Program-made: the position numbers and the translations under genes
Notes under the pieces: generated by a model
The model's database searches: none
What the model was told of the DNA's origin: nothing
The model's input: only the letters and a program-made list of their open reading frames with translations
Assembly (NCBI RefSeq): GCF_000702505.1
Contig: NZ_JNIM01000001.1
Coordinates: 3,782,001-3,846,000, forward strand
Reading direction: 5' to 3'
From: Thermogemmatispora carboxidivorans
GTDB lineage: Bacteria > Chloroflexota > Ktedonobacteria > Ktedonobacterales > Ktedonobacteraceae
DNA length: 64,000 bases
In this document: in pieces, positions 1 through 8,555 of the stretch
Layout of the letters: each line of letters begins with the position of its first letter
Numbering within the stretch: the stretch's first letter is position 1

Positions 1-71
1 CGCTATCAGGGAAACGACGACAGTTTCGTTGAGATACGCTCTGGTCTTATGACACCAATCGCCGGCCCGAC

Positions 72-728
72 CTACCCCTTGCTTTCTTCAGCCTCGCCAG
101 CAAGGCCAGGCCACATCTCTGTCTCGTGGAGAATCAGCAGGGGCAGATAGGATGCTTCTTGTTCTTTGAGGTAAGCTGTGATCAGATAGAGACCTGACGC
201 AGGAGCAACAAACGTCACGGCTTCCCTGATGATACTCATCCTGAGCGAGCTTGGAGTCCGAGAGGATGGATGATACGTCAGCTCCTTCCACTCTAGGCGG
301 CGCGGATGCGACGTGATCAGGCGGGCCGGCTGCCTCCCCTCTCCAAGAGGCCCGTCAAGCGACCAGGAGAATTCTCCCAGCCCCTCTCCACAGATAATCG
401 CATGAAGCACAGCATGCACCTGGTAGGGGAAAAAGGCCGTCACCAAGCCATTCCCCAGCACTTCCAGAAAGGAGGCCCGTGGCTGGATGGTCAAAGGCCA
501 AAAGGCTTCAGAGCGTGTATTGCGGGGTCCTGTTACGGTGCTCTGCCGAAAGATGGAGATTACTTCGAAACCAGTGACAGGATCTTCCTCGCTGATGGCT
601 CCCGTCACTTTCTCGACTTCCAGTACACCCGCCTCCCTCATCCTTTGCCGGGCAAGCTGGGAGATTATCGGCGAGGGGCGTGCCGAGAGCAACAGGAGCG
701 ATTGAATCCAAATCGGCGGATGCGACAT
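72..728 (-). CDS. Unknown protein, 218 aa
   Basis: I do not recognise a family. The start at 728 is chosen because AAGGAAAG lies just upstream; a reading frame open further upstream (to 761) has no ribosome site. The N-terminus (SHPPIWIQSLLLLSARPSP) is mildly hydrophobic but not a clear signal peptide. The rest is soluble-looking, with beta-type alternation toward the C-terminus (AVTFVAPASGLYLITAYL). It is the last of four minus-strand genes of unknown function and has about 125 bases between it and the preceding gene, so it could be expressed alone. A function cannot be assigned. Confidence 0.6.
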   Translation of the reverse strand: MSHPPIWIQSLLLLSARPSPIISQLARQRMREAGVLEVEKVTGAISEEDPVTGFEVISIFRQSTVTGPRNTRSEAFWPLTIQPRASFLEVLGNGLVTAFFPYQVHAVLHAIICGEGLGEFSWSLDGPLGEGRQPARLITSHPRRLEWKELTYHPSSRTPSSLRMSIIREAVTFVAPASGLYLITAYLKEQEASYLPLLILHETEMWPGLAGEAEESKG

Positions 729-853
729 GAGGCTTTCCTTTCTTGACTGCACCACCTGCACATTAACAGAAGAGCAAAGCCCTCGTATTATATACTTTCT
801 CTCCTACCACTTATCCTCTCCTAGTCTAGGAGAGCGTTAGTAGAGCCTCAAGG

Positions 854-1582
854 CTACGGTTGCCATGCCCAGACATCCGCTTCCGTCCATAGAGTCGGAC
901 CCCACCAGAATTGTGCAGCCCCAGAAACATACCATTCCCATAGCGTGTTAGAGGCAAAGCTCCAGCACCCTGTTTCGCCCGAGGTAGCAGTCCAGTCCGT
1001 GGTCGCAGTACCGTCTTTCCAATTTCCGTTTACATAAAGATCTCCCTGTTCGTCCACCGTGGCTGTCCAGGGACTGGCTTCAGCTCCACCAAGCCCATAA
1101 CCGCATAGGAAACTGTTATCCCAGTACACCCAGACGAGTGAAGCGGTGACTATGAGTAGATAGTTCCCCGACGAGGCCGTAGCGTCTGGAGCAACCGCCC
1201 GAGCTGCCACAGAGCTAGCCTTCTGCTGAAGGGTCTTAGCAGTTACAAAGGCAATCCCTGGCGTCTTCCTCAACTTCGCTAAACTATATTTTTTCACAAC
1301 TCCATGTGTTGTCTGTACCGTCTGATCAGGCTGGGGAGCAGAATCAGCAGAAACTCGAGTCACAGGAACGAAAGCGATGACAAGAGCAGTCAGGACAGCC
1401 AACCCCCAGCGCTTGCGCAAGGCCTTAGCTTCAACCAGTCCGGTAGCTGCCACTTGCCGCGCCTGCTGCCGCTGACGACGCGCCCGCCAGGTCTTCACGC
1501 TCAGCTGGATCTCTCTAACAAGCTGGAAGAGAGTCACCAGTAGCCCCACACTGAGCACCGGGATCACAGCCTCCAGGATCAT
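854..1582 (-). CDS. Trp-rich secreted or membrane-anchored protein, 242 aa
   Basis: Unknown family. Residues 1-22 form a hydrophobic segment (ILEAVIPVLSVGLLVTLF). A basic Arg/Gln/Ala stretch follows at 33-58. A second hydrophobic segment at about 60-79 ends in VSADSAPQ, which resembles a signal-peptidase site. A third weak hydrophobic stretch is near 145-155. The C-terminal 90 residues are exceptionally rich in Trp, Tyr, Gly and Thr and contain two cysteines (FLCGYG and TGCWSF), consistent with a small disulfide-closed extracellular beta domain. Its ATG overlaps the stop of the small upstream frame by ATGA, suggesting translational coupling. Only the membrane/secretion prediction is supported. 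Confidence 0.7.
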   Translation of the reverse strand: MILEAVIPVLSVGLLVTLFQLVREIQLSVKTWRARRQRQQARQVAATGLVEAKALRKRWGLAVLTALVIAFVPVTRVSADSAPQPDQTVQTTHGVVKKYSLAKLRKTPGIAFVTAKTLQQKASSVAARAVAPDATASSGNYLLIVTASLVWVYWDNSFLCGYGLGGAEASPWTATVDEQGDLYVNGNWKDGTATTDWTATSGETGCWSFASNTLWEWYVSGAAQFWWGPTLWTEADVWAWQP

Positions 1583-1767
1583 GACCTGCTCTTACCAGTC
1601 CAGCTGCCGCACAAAGGTGGTACGAAACACAGTCTTTCTGCTCTTTCAAAGCACGCGCTCTGAGCAGAGCAATACTGCTTGACTTCTCTTAAAGAATAAA
1701 CGTCTACGCGCTGCAGTCTTCCAATAGCCCAGGCAATAGCGTGGATAACTGGAAGCTTTTTCAGCAT
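1579..1767 (-). CDS. Possible small protein, 62 aa (doubtful)
   Basis: A short open frame whose TGA stop overlaps the ATG of the 242-aa gene as ATGA, which is the main argument that it is translated. It has no good ribosome site (GGCTGTGG before the ATG) and contains four cysteines and many basic residues but no recognisable domain. An alternative ATG 12 bases upstream opens a different frame of about 41 codons, so the coding assignment is uncertain. Confidence 0.3.
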   Translation of the reverse strand: MLKKLPVIHAIAWAIGRLQRVDVYSLREVKQYCSAQSACFERAERLCFVPPLCGSWTGKSRS

Positions 1768-1821
1768 CCACAGCCATAAAAGAGGGCTGTTCCAGCTCAG
1801 GCCGGGTTTCTCTCTCTGTTC

Positions 1822-2106
1822 TCACTCCTGAACCAGCACATGGGCCAAGCGTTTGCTACCCAACCAGGAGGCAACCATAGCAATACCAGCGACCAGGCTC
1901 ACCGCCAGCCCTCCACCCATGATGCTCGTCTCAGGAGTCAACGAGAGAAGGCCGACACTGTGCCGAAGCTGCGCTGGCAACGCTGGCATGAAGAGCAAGG
2001 GAGTAATCAGGATCACGCTGAGCAACAAGGGCACCCCGAGGATGGCCGTCGGCAGGAGAACAGGGAACGCTGATCGCCCCGTCAGCTGCCTGGCAGGCAG
2101 GGTCAA
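1822..2106 (-). CDS. Small two-helix membrane protein, 94 aa
   Basis: Starts at TTG 2106 behind a strong AAAGGAGA site five to six bases upstream, which is why I accept a TTG start. Two hydrophobic segments are visible, at about residues 13-42 and 62-83, separated by a polar loop (LRHSVGLLSLTPETS). It has no domain I recognise. It begins 76 bases beyond the stop of the WecA-like gene with a perfect hairpin between them, so it is probably transcribed separately and together with the Trp-rich protein downstream. Confidence 0.6.
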   Translation of the reverse strand: MTLPARQLTGRSAFPVLLPTAILGVPLLLSVILITPLLFMPALPAQLRHSVGLLSLTPETSIMGGGLAVSLVAGIAMVASWLGSKRLAHVLVQE

Positions 2107-2149
2107 GAGGTCTCCTTTGGAGAAGTCACCGGTTCCCTTTTACGGGCAA

Positions 2150-2182
2150 TGGCCTTGAGCCAGCCAAGCTGGCTCAAGGCCA
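2150..2182 (-). terminator. Hairpin directly after the WecA-like gene
   Basis: Perfect 14-bp inverted repeat (2150-2163 and 2169-2182, arm TGGCCTTGAGCCAG) with a 5-base loop, starting at the base after the stop codon of the WecA-like gene. There is no long T run on the minus strand after it, so it may be a weak terminator or an mRNA 3' end stabiliser. Confidence 0.6.
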
Positions 2183-3610
2183 CTAATATAGCTGATCTAT
2201 ACCGGTTTGCAGTCGCCATTCACCTGGCTCCAGGCGAGTGGCCCCCTCGCTGTCTGAGGTTGGCTCTGGCCAGCCATTGCCGCTGGTCTGATTCGTTTGA
2301 GGGGCAGGAGCCGGGGTCGGGGCCAGGTCTTCCGTGGACAGTAGCGTCTCCTGCTCCTGAATCGTTGCCGAGACAACAGCGCCATCGGAATTGCCAGCAG
2401 GAGAAGGAGAAGGATCACCGAGCTGGAGGCGTCCCCCGCGCTGACGCTGGCGATAATCGATCCAGACGATCAGGGCGACCATAATCACCACGACTAGCAG
2501 AATACTGATAAACTTAAAGAGATGGGCATTTTGCCGATTGGCAATATCAAGCGACAAAATCGAGAGGCCAGCGGCCAACACTCCAAAGGCCAGGGTCACA
2601 CCATAGAACAGATAACAGATCTGCTTCACCGTCAATCCGGCGGCCATCAGCCGATGATGCAGATGGGTCTTATCATAGTGCCAGGGACGCTGACCGTGTC
2701 GAATGCGATTGATCGCCACCACGGCCACATCGAGGATCGGCACCCCGAGCAGCATCAAAGCCAGGGCTAGCTTGGCTCCGCCGATCGTCGACATCACCGC
2801 CAGCCCCAGGCCCAGGAACATCGCCCCTGTATCGCCCATGAAGATGCGCGCCGGATTCCAGTTATGCGGCAGAAAGCCCAGCACAGCCCCGGTGAAGATC
2901 GCCGCCAACACCGCGATGCTCTCCTGATGGAAGACCCAGCTAATCAAAGCCGTAAAGAGAGCGGTGATCCCTACCACACCCGCCGCCAGCCCATCGACCC
3001 CATCGATCAGGTTCACCGTATTCATCATGCCCACCATCCAGAACCAGGTAAAGCAGAGGGCCGGAATCGCCGCCAGCGTGATCGCGTTATCGTGCACTCC
3101 CAGATAGACCAGACCGGGAGCAAAAGGATTATTGAAGGAGAAAAGAAAGATCCCGTGAAAGCGACCCTCCCAGGGAGCCAGGAGGATCGCCGCCGCCACC
3201 GTCTGCGCCACCAGCTTGATCAAAGGTTTCAAGCCAATCAAATCATCGATGAGATGTACCACTACCAACAGCAGCGAGGCCAATAGAAATAGCCAATAAA
3301 CAGTACTCTCGACATAGAGGGAAGTAGGAATATTATGAGCTGGTGTATAGAAAAGCAGCGAGGCGATAGCAAATGAAAGGAAAATAGCCACGCCCCCCAA
3401 ACGAGGGACAGGAACCATATGGACTCGGCGTTCAGAAGGATAATCGAGCCATCCCATGTGCAGGCAGAGAGAGCGCACAGCAAAGGTCAGCAGATAAGTC
3501 AGAACAAAAGCCGCAATGCCTCCGAGCAACGGCAGCGCCAGCGGAGGAAGCCAGGAAGCCACAGGCAAGAGCGCCGCCATAGTCAACTGCAAGTCACTGG
3601 CCTGGACCAT
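2183..3610 (-). CDS. Undecaprenyl-phosphate glycosyl-1-phosphate transferase (WecA/MraY family)
   Basis: Transfers a sugar-1-phosphate (GlcNAc-1-P in WecA, phospho-MurNAc-pentapeptide in MraY) from UDP-sugar to undecaprenyl phosphate at the inner face of the membrane, starting cell-wall polymer or polysaccharide synthesis. The 475-aa protein is polytopic. It carries the family motifs in order: DDLIG (122-126), NxxNxxDGxDGL (197-208), FMGDTG (257-262) and HLHHR (316-320). HLHHR and the absence of neighbouring mur genes favour the WecA/TagO branch. The last 80 residues are a Pro/Ser/Thr/Gln-rich cytoplasmic tail not typical of the family. The start at 3610 follows AGGAG at normal spacing; the longer open frame to 3757 is not convincing. 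Confidence 0.9.
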   Translation of the reverse strand: MVQASDLQLTMAALLPVASWLPPLALPLLGGIAAFVLTYLLTFAVRSLCLHMGWLDYPSERRVHMVPVPRLGGVAIFLSFAIASLLFYTPAHNIPTSLYVESTVYWLFLLASLLLVVVHLIDDLIGLKPLIKLVAQTVAAAILLAPWEGRFHGIFLFSFNNPFAPGLVYLGVHDNAITLAAIPALCFTWFWMVGMMNTVNLIDGVDGLAAGVVGITALFTALISWVFHQESIAVLAAIFTGAVLGFLPHNWNPARIFMGDTGAMFLGLGLAVMSTIGGAKLALALMLLGVPILDVAVVAINRIRHGQRPWHYDKTHLHHRLMAAGLTVKQICYLFYGVTLAFGVLAAGLSILSLDIANRQNAHLFKFISILLVVVIMVALIVWIDYRQRQRGGRLQLGDPSPSPAGNSDGAVVSATIQEQETLLSTEDLAPTPAPAPQTNQTSGNGWPEPTSDSEGATRLEPGEWRLQTGIDQLY

Positions 3611-3903
3611 GTACCGTCTCCTGTGAGGAGCCTGTCGCTGCTCCTCACCGTGTTCTTCATGCGCCTCACCGTCACCCTGGCCAGCCAGCTTGACCACTTC
3701 CAGCGTGGTGGCGGCCACCCAGGAGTCTAACGGTAGTCGAATTATACGGATTTCCATAAAAGGAACGCAATGAGTTCACCGATTTATACTAGTCTAGAAA
3801 GAGAGGAGAGGAGATCTTGCTCCTATGTTCTCACGACGTTCAGCGTAGTCTTCCGCGCGGAAGAGTTGCCCTTTGGTCAGCCAGCCTGCAGAGAGAAGAC
3901 GCC

Positions 3904-4773
3904 TCAGAAGGCCAGAATGAGGAAGCGCTCCTGACCCGCATAATCGCGTCGGCAGGTCAGTCGCAGCCCTGGCCAGAGCCGGCGAGCGAGCCCCTCTAGC
4001 GCCTCACGCTGCCGATAGCCGATCTCGAGAAAGACCATCGCCCGCTCTTTGAGCACAGGACGCTCATGGAGTTGCCGGAGCAGGCGCTCCAGCAGCGCTA
4101 AACCCTGGGGGCCGGCAAAGAGCGCCTCCGCTGGCTCAAAGTCACGCACATCTGGGGCAAGCAGCTCTCGCTCCTCAGTGCCAACATAGGGAAGGTTGGC
4201 CACCAACAAATCGACTGGCTCGGGCAGCGGCTCCGCCAAATCGCCCAGCAGCAGGCGCACGCGCTGACCGACTCCATGCCGCTGACAGTTGAGCTGCGCA
4301 ACCTCCAGCGCCGCCGCCGAGCTGTCGCAGGCATACAGGTAGGGCAAACGCGGCTCACTCACCGCCAGCGCCACGACGATCGCACCAGAGCCAGTGCCAA
4401 TATCAGCCACGATCGGCACCTCTTCCCGCCTCAACCGCTTCCGCGCTTCAGCAAGAACCTCCTCCACCAGGAGCTCCGTCTCAGGACGCGGGATGAGGAC
4501 GCGCCGATCGACCAGCAGGTCAAGCCCGAAAAACTCCTTGTGGCCGAGCAAATAGGCGACTGGCTCACCCCGCTGGCGCCGCTCCAGTAAGGCCGCCAGG
4601 CGCTGCCACTCTGTCGCTGTCAGCTCCCGTTCAGGATGAGCATAGAGGGCCGCGCGCTCGACAGCCAGGACATGGCCAAGCAGCACCTGCACATCGCGTC
4701 CAGCTTCCTGAGCAGGCTGGCCGGCCTCCTGGAGAAGACGCCGCCCCCACTCCAGGGCCTCTCCGACAGTCAT
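3904..4773 (-). CDS. prmC: Peptide chain release factor N5-glutamine methyltransferase PrmC
   Basis: Methylates the Gln of the GGQ motif in RF1 and RF2 using S-adenosylmethionine. The 289-aa length is normal. An N-terminal helical bundle (1-90) is followed by the PrmC signature RVLIPRPETE (91-100), the SAM-binding VADIGTGSG (122-130), the acidic ribose-binding region ACDSSAAAL and the catalytic tetrapeptide. That tetrapeptide is NLPY (193-196) instead of the usual NPPY. Ribosome site GGAGGAAGG precedes the ATG. It sits 73 bases downstream of the DUF2203 gene on the same strand, so co-transcription is possible. Confidence 0.93.
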   Translation of the reverse strand: MTVGEALEWGRRLLQEAGQPAQEAGRDVQVLLGHVLAVERAALYAHPERELTATEWQRLAALLERRQRGEPVAYLLGHKEFFGLDLLVDRRVLIPRPETELLVEEVLAEARKRLRREEVPIVADIGTGSGAIVVALAVSEPRLPYLYACDSSAAALEVAQLNCQRHGVGQRVRLLLGDLAEPLPEPVDLLVANLPYVGTEERELLAPDVRDFEPAEALFAGPQGLALLERLLRQLHERPVLKERAMVFLEIGYRQREALEGLARRLWPGLRLTCRRDYAGQERFLILAF

Positions 4774-4846
4774 CAGCCTTCCTCCCTCGTTCGCTCCGGC
4801 TCACATCGGCTCAGCAGCCCGATTCACCCCCCGTTCCCCCTCCACT

Positions 4847-5248
4847 CTACTTCTCATCCAGCGGGCGTCGTCCCTGAAAGCCCGCATCAAGTGGATGCCA
4901 GTACTTGATCCGCTCTTCCCCTAGATGCCAGCACAGATAGACTTCCCGCCCCTCGCGCAGGCTCAAAAAGTCAACGAGGCCCATATCGGGATCTTTCAAC
5001 TCACATCCCAACTCGTTGAGCTCCGCCAGTGCCTCCTGAAGCCGCCGTAGATGGAGCACCTGCGCCCGCTGAATCTCCATCATGGTCTCATTAACATCGT
5101 GGCCGTTCTTCATGATGCGCAGCCGAATCGCATGAGCACGCTCCTCCCCTTCCCTGAGCCGACGCCGCTGCTCCTGAATATGGCGCAGGATCGGTGAGAT
5201 GACCGGTAGTAGAGCCTCGGCCTCCTCGCGCGTAAAATAATGAGGCAT
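4847..5248 (-). CDS. DUF2203 family protein, 133 aa
   Basis: The sequence starts PHYFTREEAEALLPVISP, the hallmark of DUF2203, followed by a long amphipathic helical region (20-85) and a C-terminal part with GLVDFLSLREGREVYLCWHLGEERIKYWH. The trailing WHLGE/YWH motif is also typical. No biochemical function is established for the family. The ATG at 5248 has AAGGAGGG upstream; a longer open frame to 5311 lacks a site. It lies upstream of prmC in the same direction. Confidence 0.85.
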   Translation of the reverse strand: MPHYFTREEAEALLPVISPILRHIQEQRRRLREGEERAHAIRLRIMKNGHDVNETMMEIQRAQVLHLRRLQEALAELNELGCELKDPDMGLVDFLSLREGREVYLCWHLGEERIKYWHPLDAGFQGRRPLDEK

Positions 5249-5323
5249 CCCAACCCTCCTTCTTTTAGGACTACTGTCACTCCAGCTGCCTGCCCTGCCG
5301 CTCTCCCCCATCCAGGCGCGTGG

Positions 5324-7267
5324 CTAGTGACCAGCGGAAGGGGTGCCCTTGCTCGCAGGGGGCGGCGTTGGAGTCACCAGCGGAGAAGCCGTCGGAGATG
5401 GGGTCGCCGTTGGTCCAGCGAGCTGAATGCTCAAATCGTCGAAGGTCTTAAAGACCATCACCTGCCCACCGCTATCATAGTAGTCACCTTTGACGACATC
5501 CCCAGGCTGCACCAGCGGCAATTTCGGCGAGAGCGAGAGATTGGCCGTAAAGATGTACGGCTGGCCAGCAAGCTGCAGGTAAAAGACCGTATTCGACCCT
5601 TCCTGTACGGAAGCGATGCGCACCACCTTGCCCAGCACGGTCTTGACGGTGCCGCTGGTGGGACGGTTGGCGGCTGACGCCTGCTGCGTCAGCCACTGCT
5701 GATAAGCCTGCAAGGCGCCGCTCAGCGTCGTATCGTACTGGACATTGCTCCCGTTGAGGTTACGCGCGTCCACAATGCCCACCGCCTGAAAGATGCTGCC
5801 GCTGCTGACATGTTGGACAAAGATAGCGACCCAGGTCGGTTCTCCATAGAGCTGATAGAGCTGCACGCTATCAACATCGTAGCTGCGCAGATTAGCCCGC
5901 GTCGACTGAATGGTATTCTCGACATTGCTCCCGATGCCAATCCCCGTCAGCGGGTAGAACGTTCCGCGATTGGTATGGGTATCAAAAAGAACGATACCCG
6001 TACTGGAATTGTCATTGAGCGACGAGGAGGTCATGGGCACCAGCCAGACCGGCTGATCGACACTGTTATAAAGCAGCTGGGGTTCGCTCGCCGGCACCTG
6101 CTGATTGGCGCCCGAAGGATTGAACCAGGGAGCGGCATGGTAGAGTCCCCACCACTGCAGGTACTGCGTGACAGTGGCCGCCGGCATGACGCGATCCACC
6201 CAGCTCGGGACCTCCTGGGGACGATAGCGCGTGATCTGGCCTGTATGGGCATCAACCAGCAGGACCTCGCTCAGCACGTCGCCGGTGTAGCCTCGCGAAG
6301 GCTGCATCAGCGAGATAGTCCAGTAGGGATGATAGCGGTCATCCAGCTCTAACGTTGGATCAACCAGACGCCCATAGGTGTAGCCGCTCAGATAAACGTG
6401 ACGCAGCAGGTCCTGATTGAGCAAGGCCCCCGGTAAATAGGCCAGCGTCTTATCTCCCCCAGTCATCAGCCGCGGCGTCGCTTCGGGATTCTCAGCATCG
6501 ACCACGACAAAGCCAGGGGTATGGGAGTTGGAGAGATTGACGAAGATGTTGTTGTAGCTGAGAGGCGCCACGTAGTAGAGGTGATGGTTGATGGATTGCA
6601 GGGTGTAGCTATTGGGATCGAGATTGTAGGTCGATCCGAGATTCTGGCCAGTGGACCCCAGAATTTGCTGCCCCTCGTAGGCCGCTACGCCCGGACTGAC
6701 CAGCACAATATGGTTGGGATCAGTCGGCGGCAGCGTTGGCGAGTTGGCCGCTTTGATCTGCGGAATGGCTGCCAGAGCTTTGGCATTGCTATCAAACCAG
6801 GTACTGAAGACGACGATGAGTCCCGAAACCACCAGCCCCACAATCCCCACCACCACCAGCCCAAAGAGGCCAGCCGCCACGTTCCCACGCGCAACAGCCT
6901 GACTCTGCCTGCCCACCTCCTCCTGTCGTACCCCTTGCCCTCGTGTCACCCGGCGTCTCTCCGTACCCGCCGCGCTCTCCTCCCCTGCCCTGAGAATCGG
7001 ACGCAACAGCGATAAGAGGTTCGCCAGGCTACTGATCGCCAGCGGCCAGAGCACCCACTGCCAGCCTCCCAACGGTCCAGTCAGCGCCGGAAGCTCAAAA
7101 TAGACGAGTAGAAAGCAAAAGAGGACGTTGAAGAGGAAATACCCCCCGAACCAGCGCAGAAAGCGGCGGGCTTCAAACGCCTCCCGCCGGCCAAATCCCA
7201 GACGCCCCACCGTCAATATAGCCATGACAATCAGCGCTCCGCCGATTGCCAGAAGCACCGTAATCAT
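5324..7267 (-). CDS. Large PepSY-like membrane protein, 647 aa
   Basis: Four hydrophobic segments lie in the N-terminal 200 residues: ITVLLAIGGALIVMAILTV, YFLFNVLFCFLLVYF, VLWPLAISSLANLL and GLFGLVVVGIVGLVVSGLIVVF. A roughly 350-residue extracytoplasmic part follows, with two units of the form 'LVDAHTGQITRY' and 'LFDTHTNRGTFYPL' that recall PepSY-type modules. A small beta domain (VGIVDARN...) and a C-terminal Pro/Thr/Ser tail complete the protein. Function unknown; a surface or periplasm-equivalent role is inferred. Start at 7267 follows GGAGGG. A perfect 10-bp hairpin (7385-7420) lies upstream. Confidence 0.7.
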   Translation of the reverse strand: MITVLLAIGGALIVMAILTVGRLGFGRREAFEARRFLRWFGGYFLFNVLFCFLLVYFELPALTGPLGGWQWVLWPLAISSLANLLSLLRPILRAGEESAAGTERRRVTRGQGVRQEEVGRQSQAVARGNVAAGLFGLVVVGIVGLVVSGLIVVFSTWFDSNAKALAAIPQIKAANSPTLPPTDPNHIVLVSPGVAAYEGQQILGSTGQNLGSTYNLDPNSYTLQSINHHLYYVAPLSYNNIFVNLSNSHTPGFVVVDAENPEATPRLMTGGDKTLAYLPGALLNQDLLRHVYLSGYTYGRLVDPTLELDDRYHPYWTISLMQPSRGYTGDVLSEVLLVDAHTGQITRYRPQEVPSWVDRVMPAATVTQYLQWWGLYHAAPWFNPSGANQQVPASEPQLLYNSVDQPVWLVPMTSSSLNDNSSTGIVLFDTHTNRGTFYPLTGIGIGSNVENTIQSTRANLRSYDVDSVQLYQLYGEPTWVAIFVQHVSSGSIFQAVGIVDARNLNGSNVQYDTTLSGALQAYQQWLTQQASAANRPTSGTVKTVLGKVVRIASVQEGSNTVFYLQLAGQPYIFTANLSLSPKLPLVQPGDVVKGDYYDSGGQVMVFKTFDDLSIQLAGPTATPSPTASPLVTPTPPPASKGTPSAGH

Positions 7268-7810
7268 CGCACGCTCCCTCCTGCCCCTGCCTCTAGCAAG
7301 GTAAATCCACGTCGTGATCTGCTCACTGATAACCTTCTCCCACCCCTTCAAGGGTGGGCTTCCCCCCTTCACAGAAAGAAGCTCACACGGATAGACAGAT
7401 GCGCCCCCCACTATCCGTGTAGCGACCTCCCTCCCCCAGCGCTTGAGCCTGGATCTGTCCAGCCCTACAGCCTGATCATGGCTCAGGGAAAGCGAGGGAT
7501 CTACTCAGGCTGGCGGCTCCGCACTCGCCCACCATTCTCTCCGGCAACCCTGGCCTGATCTTGCTTCATTCCCCACGTGGTCTGGTCCCCGCCAGACCGG
7601 CTCCCTCACTTGTACAGCCGCCCCTCTATTGTAGTGCCTGGCTGGACAAAGCACAACACCCGCCCATCAGCAGTCTTCTGGAGTTCCTCGTCAGCCCCAG
7701 GGGAATTTTACCCTGGGCGAGACTGTTATGACTGTTGTAATATACTGTCTACCTGACCTTTGCCAGCTACTGCTCACCTGGAGATTACCAGGCACAAGGA
7801 GTCAAGCCGC
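7268..7810. other. Divergent intergenic region with two hairpins
   Basis: This 543-base region separates two divergent genes. It contains a perfect inverted repeat ACACGGATAG/CTATCCGTGT (7385-7394 and 7411-7420), a short CCCACCC/GGGTGGG hairpin near 7340-7362, and CCCAGGG/CCCTGGG at 7696-7717 upstream of the oxidoreductase. TATACT at 7741-7746 could be a -10 box for the oxidoreductase, but I see no clear -35. No gene is supported. Confidence 0.5.
7385..7420. repeat. Perfect 10-bp inverted repeat upstream of the PepSY-like gene
   Basis: Arms ACACGGATAG (7385-7394) and CTATCCGTGT (7411-7420) with 16 bases between them, 118 bases upstream of the start codon at 7267. It could be an operator or a leader hairpin; nothing in the sequence decides between these. 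Confidence 0.5.
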
Positions 7811-8428
7811 ATGAGTCTGTTTAAACGACAGGCATCCGAAACAGCGATCAATCCCACCGCCAAAGAAGGAACGGGAGCAGACCGGCTGCCGCCCGGCCAG
7901 TATCTGACCAAGAAATGGCCTGTATTGAGCTACGAGCGCACGCCTGGCTTCCCACCCAACTGGCGACTCAAGATCACCGGCGAGGTCGAACAGCCTTTTG
8001 AATTGACCTGGGAAGAGTTCCTCGCGCTGCCACGGGTGACCATTACAACCGATATCCATTGCGTCACCACCTGGAGCCGTTTCGATAACACCTGGGAAGG
8101 CGTTCATATCCGCGAGCTTCTCAAGCGTGCCCGTCCACTGCCGAGCGCCAGGTACGTCATGGCCCATTCCTGGACCGGCTATACAACCAATATGCCGCTC
8201 TCCAGCCTGGACGACGATGATGTGCTGATCGCTATCAAGCACGATGGCAAGGACCTGGAACCGGAGCATGGCGGCCCGGTGCGCCTGGTCGTGCCCAAGC
8301 TCTACTTTTATAAGAGCGCGAAGTGGCTCGACGGGCTCGAGTTCATGGCTGAGGATCGACCGGGCTTCTGGGAGATGCGCGGCTATCACAACCGCGGCGA
8401 CCCGTGGCAGGAAGAACGCTACTGGTAG
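7811..8428 (+). CDS. Sulfite-oxidase-like molybdopterin oxidoreductase
   Basis: Belongs to the oxidoreductase molybdopterin-binding (sulfite oxidase/YedY/YuiH) fold. The 205-aa protein has the typical segments WRLKITGEVEQPFELTWEEF, then TDIHCVTTWSRFDNTWEGV with the molybdenum-liganding cysteine at residue 84, GYTTNMPLSSL and GGPVRLVVPKLYFYKSAKWLDGLEF. It lacks a signal peptide or Tat motif, so it is predicted to be cytoplasmic, like YuiH. No haem partner or molybdenum-cofactor gene is nearby, and the substrate cannot be inferred. The start at 7811 follows AAGGAG; the longer frame from 7760 is less likely. Confidence 0.88.
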   Translation: MSLFKRQASETAINPTAKEGTGADRLPPGQYLTKKWPVLSYERTPGFPPNWRLKITGEVEQPFELTWEEFLALPRVTITTDIHCVTTWSRFDNTWEGVHIRELLKRARPLPSARYVMAHSWTGYTTNMPLSSLDDDDVLIAIKHDGKDLEPEHGGPVRLVVPKLYFYKSAKWLDGLEFMAEDRPGFWEMRGYHNRGDPWQEERYW

Positions 8429-8555
8429 CTGCCTTCTCACCAGCAGGGAACAGAGCAGAGACCGCGCGCCGGTCGCCCCGTTTCGCCATTGCCAGAGCTT
8501 GACCTCAGCAAGGCTGGCCGGAGCACCGGCGCGGCGCGGCAGCTCAGACAGAGAG

